64,000 nt of DNA, taken from the NCBI GenBank assembly GCA_001512505.1, contig LFSC01000005.1, positions 36,078-100,077 of the forward strand. The letters run 5' to 3'. The DNA comes from Clostridiaceae bacterium DTU079. Its GTDB lineage: Bacteria > Bacillota > Clostridia > Acetivibrionales > Acetivibrionaceae. Below are positions 44,670 to 52,347 of the stretch, one piece after another. The translations under genes and the position numbers were made by a program. How positions within the stretch are numbered: position 1 is the first letter of the stretch; the number at the start of each line of letters is the position of its first letter. Below the pieces are notes generated by a model. The model was not told the DNA's origin. It saw only the letters and a list, made by a program, of their open reading frames with translations, and did not search any database.

Positions 44670-44690
44670 CATTTCACTTAGTGAAATCCC
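44670..44690. repeat. Palindromic repeat, copy 2
   Basis: Identical over 21 bases to 28778-28798 (contains ATTTCACTTAGTGAAATCCC), 87 bases past the VWA gene stop. The following bases (ACTAACAATAAAAG) also resemble those after copy 1 (GTAAATAAAAG). Confidence 0.7.
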
Positions 44691-44703
44691 ACTAACAATA
44701 AAA

Positions 44704-44739
44704 GTGGAAGAAACCTTGTGAATCTTAAGGTTCTTCCAC
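44704..44739 (-). terminator. Terminator of the DJ-1 gene (may work both ways)
   Basis: GTGGAAGAAACCTT and AAGGTTCTTCCAC form a 13-pair stem with one bulge. T-rich tails follow on both strands (TTTTATTG on minus, ATTTTTAATG on plus). Confidence 0.75.
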
Positions 44740-44753
44740 ATTTTTAATGTCTT

Positions 44754-45335
44754 TTATATCTTTATTTCCGCACCAAGCACCTTCAAAAACTTAGCAAGCC
44801 ACTCAGGATGTGCCGGCCAAGCCGGTGCAGTAACCAAATTGCCGTCCACATAGGCTTTATCCACATCCACACTTATGTATTCTCCGCCTGCAGCCTCAAC
44901 ATCAGGGCCAACAGCAGGATATGCCGTGCATTTTCTGCCCTTTAGAATACCGGCAGCAACAAGTACCTGAGGCCCGTGACATATTGCAGCAATCGGCTTA
45001 TTCTCCTTATCAAAATGCTTTACTATCTGTAAAACCTTTTTATTCAGTCTTATATATTCCGGAGCACGTCCCCCGGGAATAACAAGTGCATCATAGTCGT
45101 TTTCGTCAACATCGTCAAAGGTGGCATTCAATGCAAAATTATGCCCTCTTTTCTCACTGTAAGTCTGATCGCCTTCAAAATCATGTATTGAAGTACGAAT
45201 CACTTCTCCGGCCTTTTTATCGGGACAAACCGCATGTACTGTGTATCCTGCCATCAATAGTGCCTGAAACGGAACCATTACCTCGTAGTCCTCAACAAAA
45301 TCGCCTACCAACATAAGTATCTTTTTCTCACCCAT
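44754..45335 (-). CDS. DJ-1/PfpI family protein
   Basis: A 193-residue protein of the DJ-1/PfpI superfamily. The nucleophile elbow is [14 protein letters not shown] with Cys, preceded by [14 protein letters not shown] and an acidic N-terminal Glu ([16 protein letters not shown]). The family includes deglycase-like, chaperone and protease-like activities; the Cys-His arrangement here does not choose between them. ATG 45335 (MGEKK) has GGGAGG 7 bases upstream. It is a single-gene unit with its own terminator, convergent with the moxR-VWA operon. Confidence 0.9.
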   Translation of the reverse strand: MGEKKILMLVGDFVEDYEVMVPFQALLMAGYTVHAVCPDKKAGEVIRTSIHDFEGDQTYSEKRGHNFALNATFDDVDENDYDALVIPGGRAPEYIRLNKKVLQIVKHFDKENKPIAAICHGPQVLVAAGILKGRKCTAYPAVGPDVEAAGGEYISVDVDKAYVDGNLVTAPAWPAHPEWLAKFLKVLGAEIKI

Positions 45336-45454
45336 TTTATAACCTCCCTTGTACAAATTAACTTGCTAGGATATTATATCAAAGGATGAGTTATTATTCC
45401 ACATTTTTCTTTATTTAGAGAACACATATCAACATTTCCGAAAGATTATTCATC

Positions 45455-46845
45455 CTACACCTTAAAATCATCTATTTTAAGCATTACCAATTCCTCATTA
45501 TCCGGGTTCTGCAATTTTACAACTCTGCTTGCCTGCTTTGAAACAGCCCGCTCAAAAAAATTTCTTACTCCTCTTGCATTTCCGAACCCGACAGCATCCT
45601 CACTTTGCTTTCTATAAAAATAATCGATAACATATTCTTCCGCATCGGGACTAACCTTGTATCCCAAATCATTGCACATTTTTTCAATATTTGCAGCATC
45701 TGCAGCGGCGTATAGTCATCAAAATGAATTTGCTTACTAAACCTTGATTTAAGGCCGGGGTTGGAATTTATAAATCGAGCCATCTCCTCTTCGTAGCCTG
45801 CGGCTATTACAATAAGCTTATCTCTATGATCCTCCATTCCCTTTAAAAGAGTACTTACTGCCTCAAGTCCATAATCATCCGAACTGTTTTCATTAATCAG
45901 AGAATAGGCTTCATCTATAAAAAGGACTCCCCCCAATGCCTGGTTTATTACCTCTTGCACCTTGGCAGCCGTCTGTCCCACATAACCTGCAATTAATCCT
46001 GCCCTATCCACTTCAACTACTTTATCGGTTTTTATAAGTCCAAGGTAATAATATATCTTGGAAATTAGCCTGGCAACAGTAGTCTTTCCGGTACCAGGGT
46101 TTCCTGTAAAAACCAAATGGAAACTCATAGGAACTACCGGAAGACCTCTTTCTTCCCTCATCTTCCTTACCTTAATCAGATCCACCAGAGCTTTAACCTC
46201 TTTTTTCACACTTTCAAGTCCTATCAAATTGTTAAGCTCATCAAGTACGCCGGATACAGCAGTATAACTGTCCATACCTTTACCGGAAGAATCGGAGCAA
46301 ATGCTTATGTTTGGCTCTTCCTTCCCGGTATCATCCATGCTACTTTTTGTATCGCCGTTATTCTCTGCTATCCCGAATTTACCGACCAAATCGGAAATAC
46401 CTGAAATGTATTTGCTAAGGAACTTACACTCAACTTCGGAAATATCATAATCGGCACCAATCATTAATAATCCCAGGCTGTTGATACAATTTATTACCTT
46501 ATATGAGTATGTGGTCTTCTCCATCAAATCCATTTTTATACACGAAATTAAATAATCCGGTATTGAATTAATATCTTTTTCTCCAACTCTTGCTTGATGT
46601 AATACAAGTCTTCCCCTTGAATAATTCTTGCCCAATACCCCATTTATCATCGCAGTTTCTTCGTCATTAATTATAAAGTCTTTTGAAACAAGTTGAAGAT
46701 AAAGAGAAAGAATATGCTCCTCAACATTATCGTGTATAGATTGAGTTTTATTCCAATACCCTTTTTGCTCAATCGTGTCGGTAATATTCAATAGCGTTTC
46801 ATAGCGACTTTTGGCTTTTTCAATAATATCATTTATATGAAACAT
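45455..46845 (-). pseudogene. SpoVK/CbbX-like AAA ATPase, frameshifted near the C-terminus
   Basis: ORFs 45565-46845 and 45455-45679 are parts of one ATPase. The N-terminal 170 residues are helical and not recognised (possibly TerB-like). The AAA domain has a CbbX/SpoVK pattern: LNNLIGLESVKKEVKALVDLIKVRKMREERGLPVVPMSFHLVFTGNPGTGKTTVARLIS, then LIAGYVGQTAAKVQEVINQALGGVLFIDEAYSL. The break is near 45679-45687: an A6 run on the coding strand where A7 gives QILKKMCNDLGYKVSPDAEEYV, joining the C-terminal lid. Intact length about 464 residues. It ends a three-gene minus-strand set with the coiled-coil and nucleotidyltransferase-like genes. Confidence 0.85.
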
Positions 46846-46969
46846 TAAAACATTTCTACCCCTTATTTTTATATATTACTAATCAGCTTTTACAATATAT
46901 TGAACCTATTCAAAGCAAAATTAATATTATATAAACATAATTATATAGTACATAGAGTACGTATTAACA

Positions 46970-47893
46970 CTAAACCAAAATAATCAGTTCATCGATTTGT
47001 GCCTCAATATCGCAGGCATGTTCTTGAATTTTTGATTTTAATTTATTAAGAACTTCCGCAATTTCCTCTATTATCAATCCCAGTTGCCTAACATAATCAA
47101 TATCCTTTTTTATTACTTTTATTTTGTTTAATTGATCTGAAATCCTATCAAATACACTACGGTAAGGACTGTTATCAAAACTTTCCAATTTATCGATCAT
47201 CCTTGTTAGATCCCTAATCTGTATTTCCATCCTACTTATATAATTTTCAGAGTAGTCAGAAGACGGAAGCGAAGGCAGATCAGGCGTAACCCTAACAGTG
47301 CGTAATAAACTTCTATCATTCTTGGACGAGATTGTCCTCATATTACTCATACTTATATTATGTTTTGCTCTATATGCTGTATTATTTAATCTTTTTACCA
47401 TCTCAATAACTTTATCAATATCTGCAATTTGTGAAGATAATAATACCTGATCAGATTTCAGCTGCTTATACTGAACCGATATTTCTCTGTCTTTGTAATT
47501 CTCCAGTATTTCTTCACGTCTTCTCATTTCTTCAATGAAATCATTTTTTTCCTGGTTCAATACCAGTATCCTACTTTTGAGCTGTTCACATTCCGCATTT
47601 TTTTCTTTAATCTTCTCTACCAGCTTATTGTATTCAAGCCTTGTCATTTCCATATCTTCCGTTAGTTTGGCAACTTCGCTATTGAATTTCCCTGTGATCT
47701 TCATAACAGTGGAAAATAAAAAATCATTTTTCAATGATTCCCTCGCCTTGGCTCTATCCTGGTATTTACTCAGCAAAAATTCAGCATCCAATTCGATGGT
47801 TTTTAACTCGTTCTCCAACTTTTTTAAATTCTCCTCCAAAACCGACAACTCAGCTAGTCTTTTTTTCTTTTCAACAAGTTCACTTTTATCCAT
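46970..47893 (-). CDS. Coiled-coil protein of unknown function
   Basis: A 307-residue, highly charged protein with long heptad-like helices at residues 1-70, 80-180 and 220-300 (LVEKKKRLAELSVLEENLKKLENELKTIEL; KLVEKIKEKNAECEQLKSRILVLNQEKNDFIEEMRRREEI), broken by a Ser/Pro-containing loop near 200-215. No signal peptide or membrane segment. GAGGAGG lies just before ATG 47893. It starts 48 bases after the nucleotidyltransferase-like gene and precedes the AAA ATPase, so it is likely a structural adaptor in that set. Confidence 0.8.
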   Translation of the reverse strand: MDKSELVEKKKRLAELSVLEENLKKLENELKTIELDAEFLLSKYQDRAKARESLKNDFLFSTVMKITGKFNSEVAKLTEDMEMTRLEYNKLVEKIKEKNAECEQLKSRILVLNQEKNDFIEEMRRREEILENYKDREISVQYKQLKSDQVLLSSQIADIDKVIEMVKRLNNTAYRAKHNISMSNMRTISSKNDRSLLRTVRVTPDLPSLPSSDYSENYISRMEIQIRDLTRMIDKLESFDNSPYRSVFDRISDQLNKIKVIKKDIDYVRQLGLIIEEIAEVLNKLKSKIQEHACDIEAQIDELIILV

Positions 47894-47941
47894 TGATATA
47901 CCTCCTCTTTTAAGCAGTGGGAATTGGGTATAAGTTGATAC

Positions 47942-48841
47942 TCAAAAGAATTCTTCCTTTTCATCGGTTGTATAGAAAAGTTGCATATTGTCTTCATCAA
48001 AAATCGCATTATCATTGGTCAAAAGTTGCCTTCTGGCCATCTCCCTGTCAATTGATGCCTTATTCTTTAGAGCCTCGATCTTTTCCGGTATTCCCCGTTC
48101 AAAAATCATATTCTTAATTTCGCTGAACAATTCAAAACTCCCATATAGAAATTTCCCTTCGTGTAAAACCTTTGAAGCTATCATTGATTCAAATTCGTCA
48201 AACACCAACTGCCTTTTTACCTTAGAAATATCCTTAACCACATAATCTATTTCTTCCCTGTAGCTGGGATTTTTAAGTAAATACGCCTTTTTTTCATATA
48301 TTGCAGAATCAATTGCTTTGATTATACTTTCCGGCAAATCTTTTGAAACCACTACAATATCCAGATCCGAACCGTTAACCGTTTTCCCTGTTGAACATTC
48401 CGGTCTCGGCTCAGTGTGGGCCATATCGTATGCAACATCCCCAGCAATAATAAAACATGCTTGGGAACAAATTAGTTGAGGATCTTCCTGATGTTCAACG
48501 ATTTCCGCCATCACCTTCTGTGCCAGTTGGAATTTCTTTCTGCTGATTTCCAGTATTTCTTTGTAAATACTCTCTGCCTTTGTGTTTATCAACTCATGCT
48601 GATCTTTTGTACCGAAAACCATGTAACTGCAAAATTCTCTTATGATAGAGGGAGATAGCCTAGCAAATCCTTCAACATGTTTGTCAAACCTTAGATATTT
48701 CTCTCCTATTGCTCTTGAAACTATATCATCATTATTGTTACAGATCTTCCATAACGTAAAAATGTCTCCATAAGTCTTTTCAAAAATTTCTTTACCTGTC
48801 AACGGTCCGTATTTTTCAAATAATTCAATAATATTATTCAT
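47942..48841 (-). CDS. Putative nucleotidyltransferase-fold protein
   Basis: A 299-residue soluble protein. The segment IIAGDVAYDMAHTEPRPE...GSDLDIVVVSKDLPESII matches the nucleotidyltransferase pattern of a G-rich turn followed by D-x-D on a hydrophobic strand; a third acidic residue may be in EIDYVVKD. The N-terminal 110 residues are helical (LFEKYGPLTGKEIFEKTYGDIFTLWKIC) and resemble a winged-helix. The family is not recognised further. ATG 48841 (MNNII) is preferred because GAAAGAAGAGAAG lies upstream; the track start at 48889 has none. It is the first gene of the set with coiled-coil and AAA ATPase genes. Confidence 0.65.
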   Translation of the reverse strand: MNNIIELFEKYGPLTGKEIFEKTYGDIFTLWKICNNNDDIVSRAIGEKYLRFDKHVEGFARLSPSIIREFCSYMVFGTKDQHELINTKAESIYKEILEISRKKFQLAQKVMAEIVEHQEDPQLICSQACFIIAGDVAYDMAHTEPRPECSTGKTVNGSDLDIVVVSKDLPESIIKAIDSAIYEKKAYLLKNPSYREEIDYVVKDISKVKRQLVFDEFESMIASKVLHEGKFLYGSFELFSEIKNMIFERGIPEKIEALKNKASIDREMARRQLLTNDNAIFDEDNMQLFYTTDEKEEFF

Positions 48842-48889
48842 TGGCTTCTCTTCTTTCACAGTTTCATAGTATAAAAAAAGGTTTTGCAT

Positions 48890-49255
48890 TTGGAAGTGTT
48901 AAAGATCAAAAACCATATAAAATGTTACTTGTAAATTACTCTATAAAAATGTGATAACATTTTCTTAATAATTCATTTTTATATAACAATTTTATTATAT
49001 AATGTATGAATTCGTCAACATGTTACTGCTAATATTTTACAGTTAATAGGAGATATAAAGACGGTATGGTTGGCTATATAGGGATTAATTTATATTTATC
49101 AAAAGCCCTTGTTTCAGAAAGAATTGTAGATTTAATTCTAAAGCAAACTAAGGGGTGCATTTTTTCGAATAAAACATGAAAAACAATGTAATGTAAGTTG
49201 TAGAATCTGTTAATTAAGCAAAGACGATGCACCCCATAGCTGTACATAAAATATA
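48890..49255. other. AT-rich intergenic region with an inverted-repeat element
   Basis: About 365 bases with no well-supported ORF. It should hold the promoter of the minus-strand nucleotidyltransferase set. GGGGTGCAT (49152-49160) and ATGCACCCC (49227-49235) form a perfect 9-base inverted repeat bounding 84 bases. Low-GC interior, no T-tract adjoining the right arm. Confidence 0.5.
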
Positions 49256-51193
49256 TCAGATATCTTTCGCTATCTGAAATGCTTCCTGTATTGCATCAAT
49301 AAACTTTCTTGCCTCAATGCAGTCACCGATTTTATATATCTCATCAAACTCATCTTTAAGCTCTTCATAAAGTGAATCATCGGCCTTTAATCCTGTGGCA
49401 ATTACCACGGTATCGCATTCCATTTCCCTTCTGCTTCCGTTGGCATCCTCGGCAACAATTCCTCTATCGGTTATTTCCACCAGCTTTAAGCCTCCCTGTG
49501 TATTTATTCCTTTATCCCTGAGAGCTTGAAGAAGAGAAAATCTCGCCATGAAAATGACATCCTGAGCAACCTCCGGAAGCATATCAATTATCGTAACGTT
49601 CTTACCTTTCTGCGCCAGATGCAATCCCGTTTCACATCCGACAAGTCCTCCACCTACGATAATCACATTATGCCCGCACTCCTGACCGTTTTTTAGAAGG
49701 GTTGTAGCTATCCTGACATTCTGTTTGTCAATACCCGGAACCTTAGGAACTATCGGTACTGAGCCCGTTGCAACCACCACCGCATCCGGTTTGAGTTCCT
49801 TTACCGATTCTTTGGTTCCCCGGGTATTATATTTCACCTTCACCCCGGAATTTTTAATTTCCCTTACTAAATGCCTGCAGTAGGCAGCAACTTCTTTCTT
49901 ATGGTCCATTACCGCCCCTTCCAATAGATGGCCTCCAAGCTCAGAGGTGCTCTCAAGCAATGTGACGTTATGTCCCTTTTCTTCAGCCATTTTCGCAAAG
50001 GCCATACCTGCCATTCCTCCACCTACGACAACCACGTTTTTAGGCTTCTTTGCAGGAAGTATCGGGCTTAGGTACTCCTTGCCGAGAACGGGATTTACGC
50101 TGCAGGCCGCATATTGACCGAAAAATATCCTGTTAATGCACTGCATGCACCTCACACAGGGTACAATATCCTCCTCTTTACCCACACGTACTTTATTCAC
50201 CCACTCGGGATCAGCTAAAAGAGCTCTTCCAAGGCCTATAAAATCAAGCTTGTTTTCCTCAATTAACTTATTGGCAAGTACAGGGTCCGATATGTTTCCG
50301 TCAGAAATCACCTGTATTCCTGCCTGTTCCTTAACCTTATTGGCATAGTCGACAGAAACCCCGTCTTCCATATACTCTGTGGGTATCAAAAGATTCATAT
50401 TGTCATAGCTTCCCCGTCTCAAATGCAATGTATCAATGCCCATGTTTTTAAGTCTTTTGGCAATCTCGATGGTTTCATCCAGTTCCCTTCCTCCGGGAAA
50501 GCCGTGGTCCAACGCCAGTCCGACAATCAGAGGAAAATCGCTTCCCACACTGCTTCTTGCACTCTCAATACACTCCGTCAAAAACCTCATACGGTTTTCA
50601 AGGCTGCCCCCATATTCGTCGGTTCTGTGATTCCACGCTGAAGAAAGAAATTGGTCGCCAAGATATGCGGTAAAGTGAACGTAGATTATGTCAAACCCTG
50701 CTTGTTTTGCCAATCCGGCTGCTCTTCCATAAGCCTCAACAAGTCCTTTTATCTCGTCTTTGGTAAGCTCCCGGGTTTTAACCCCCGGCATACCGAGAAT
50801 CTCAATTTCCGAAGGTCCCACAGGCCACCGGTCTTTATACGCAGCATCGGCCAGCCTTCCGGTACCCGGTGACAGCTCAATGGCAACTTTCGTGCCATAT
50901 CTGTGGGCTGTTTCCGTTACTTCATAAAAATATTTTAATTGACTTGCAGAATCCAATGTAACATAACCGTAAGTAAGCGGGTAAGGATCAATATTTTTCT
51001 CTGCTTTTACATGAGTAGTAATAATTAATCCCACTCCACCCTTTGCTCTTGCTTTATAGTATTCAAAATACCTGTCGGAAAAAACGGAAGGGTCCCCTGT
51101 CGTAAATTGAGTATTCATCGGCGACATTACCAGCCGGTTTTTAATCTTTACCTTTCCGATATACCCCGGCTCAAAAAGCTTATCGTAAGCCAT
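49256..51193 (-). CDS. NADH:flavin oxidoreductase, Old Yellow Enzyme plus NAD(P)H-reductase domains
   Basis: A 645-residue enzyme of the 2,4-dienoyl-CoA reductase/enoate reductase type. The N-terminal TIM barrel binds FMN (VKIKNRLVMSPMNTQFTTGD; AGFDIIYVHFTAYLGDQFLSSAWNHRTDEYGGS). A [4Fe-4S] cluster site is seen in CVRCMQCINRIFFGQYAAC. The C-terminal half binds FAD and NAD(P)H (VVVVGGGMAGMAFAKMAEEKGHNVTLLE; IIVGGGLVGCETGLHLAQKG). Such enzymes reduce activated C=C bonds. The usual active-site Tyr region HxxH/Y is altered (YVHFTAYL), so the substrate is uncertain. Monocistronic; GAGG precedes the ATG. Confidence 0.9.
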   Translation of the reverse strand: MAYDKLFEPGYIGKVKIKNRLVMSPMNTQFTTGDPSVFSDRYFEYYKARAKGGVGLIITTHVKAEKNIDPYPLTYGYVTLDSASQLKYFYEVTETAHRYGTKVAIELSPGTGRLADAAYKDRWPVGPSEIEILGMPGVKTRELTKDEIKGLVEAYGRAAGLAKQAGFDIIYVHFTAYLGDQFLSSAWNHRTDEYGGSLENRMRFLTECIESARSSVGSDFPLIVGLALDHGFPGGRELDETIEIAKRLKNMGIDTLHLRRGSYDNMNLLIPTEYMEDGVSVDYANKVKEQAGIQVISDGNISDPVLANKLIEENKLDFIGLGRALLADPEWVNKVRVGKEEDIVPCVRCMQCINRIFFGQYAACSVNPVLGKEYLSPILPAKKPKNVVVVGGGMAGMAFAKMAEEKGHNVTLLESTSELGGHLLEGAVMDHKKEVAAYCRHLVREIKNSGVKVKYNTRGTKESVKELKPDAVVVATGSVPIVPKVPGIDKQNVRIATTLLKNGQECGHNVIIVGGGLVGCETGLHLAQKGKNVTIIDMLPEVAQDVIFMARFSLLQALRDKGINTQGGLKLVEITDRGIVAEDANGSRREMECDTVVIATGLKADDSLYEELKDEFDEIYKIGDCIEARKFIDAIQEAFQIAKDI

Positions 51194-51268
51194 TTTTATA
51201 CCTCCTCAAACTATATGATACTTATAGTTTGTGGGTAAAATACAAAATCATGCATCGTCTGTAAATAA

Positions 51269-51835
51269 TTAATTTTCTCTTTTACTTTCTCTTATTCTGC
51301 AAGTTGTCTCAATGAATGCCGCCCGCCCCGAACCAATCTTGTACCGGTTATAATGCTCCGGGTTTTTTAAATAATAATCCTGGTGATACTCTTCCGCCGG
51401 ATAAAACTCCGAAGCCTTAATTATTTGTGTAGCAATAGTATTGCCAAACACACCCTCTCTCTCAAGACTTCTCTTAGATTCTTCGGCAAGCTTCCTCTGC
51501 TCATCATCATGATAAAAAATAGCCGTTTGATACTGAGAACCCTTATCAAAAAACTGTCCCTCCGGATCCGTGGGATCGATCTGTCCCCAAAAAATATCAA
51601 GAAGCTTTTCATACTGAACTTTTTCAGGATCATAGCTAATCTGTACCGCTTCATAGTGACCCGTATTTCCTGTACACACCTGCTCATAGGTTGGATTTTC
51701 AATATGGCCGCCGGTATAGCCGGCAATTACTTTATGCACACCATCGAGCTCTTTAAAAGGCTGAACCATACACCAGAAACATCCCCCTGCAAAAGTAGCC
51801 AGTTTAAGATTATCTTTCTCATATCCATTATTCAT
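51269..51835 (-). CDS. msrA: Peptide methionine-S-sulfoxide reductase
   Basis: Repairs oxidised methionine (S-sulfoxide) in proteins. The active site GGCFWCM is near residue 20, followed by family segments VIAGYTGGHIENPTYEQVCTGNTGHYEAVQISYDPE and FWGQIDPTDPEGQFFDKGSQYQTAIFYH. A further Cys near the C-terminus (ETTCRIRE) could be the recycling residue. ATG 51835 is chosen because GGGAG lies about 10 bases upstream. At 188 residues it is full length. No msrB is fused or adjacent. It lies 76 bases upstream of the flavin oxidoreductase on the same strand. Confidence 0.94.
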   Translation of the reverse strand: MNNGYEKDNLKLATFAGGCFWCMVQPFKELDGVHKVIAGYTGGHIENPTYEQVCTGNTGHYEAVQISYDPEKVQYEKLLDIFWGQIDPTDPEGQFFDKGSQYQTAIFYHDDEQRKLAEESKRSLEREGVFGNTIATQIIKASEFYPAEEYHQDYYLKNPEHYNRYKIGSGRAAFIETTCRIRESKREN

Positions 51836-52043
51836 AATTAATTTCACTCCCGTGACGGATTTGATTTCCAAATAAATCGAATTTATATTATTAATACCCT
51901 CAAATGAATAAATATATCATTCGAAAATCCCGCTACACATTTAGAATTTTCCAATATATCCTCATTTAGAGCTGAATCTTTCAAGCAATAATTGTGCAAA
52001 TTAATATTGGCTTTTTCAGTCCAAGTATGAAAGGAAGATGTTT

Positions 52044-52259
52044 ATGAAAAACCATAATAAGCAAGATAAGCTTTTTGTTAATGTCATTACACCACCGGAT
52101 AATGTAAAAGCTGTCTCTGAAAAGAGTTCCGGTAATGCATCAAAAGAGCCGTTCTGTATTTATGACCACAAGAGACATGCCGTCGGTTCCATAATTGAAA
52201 ACGATGATGGTTCTAAAACCGTATGTACAAAAGATGGAACATGGAAAAACACAAAATAG
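52044..52259 (+). CDS. Small protein of unknown function (71 residues)
   Basis: A polar 71-residue protein without hydrophobic segments. The second half (FCIYDHKRHAVGSIIENDDGSKTVCTKDGTWKN) looks like a small beta unit with two Cys; the family is not recognised. ATG 52044 is preferred, with AAGGAAG 6-7 bases upstream. It has its own terminator immediately downstream and lies between msrA and the helicase gene, which both face the other way. Confidence 0.65.
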   Translation: MKNHNKQDKLFVNVITPPDNVKAVSEKSSGNASKEPFCIYDHKRHAVGSIIENDDGSKTVCTKDGTWKNTK

Positions 52260-52320
52260 TCTGAATTTCAATTATAATGATATTTCTATATAAACATTAA
52301 TATTTCTATATAAAACAATA

Positions 52321-52347
52321 CCTTGGCCGCTATGGTCAAGGTTTTTT
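52321..52347 (+). terminator. Intrinsic terminator of the 71-residue protein
   Basis: CCTTGGCC and GGTCAAGG form an 8-pair stem (one G-U) with a 5-base loop, followed by six T residues. Confidence 0.8.

Noticed and set aside
49065-49178. 37-codon ORF MVGYIGINLYLSK...
   Set aside because: The nearest GGAG is 13 bases from the ATG, too far, and the frame crosses the left arm of the 49152-49235 inverted repeat.
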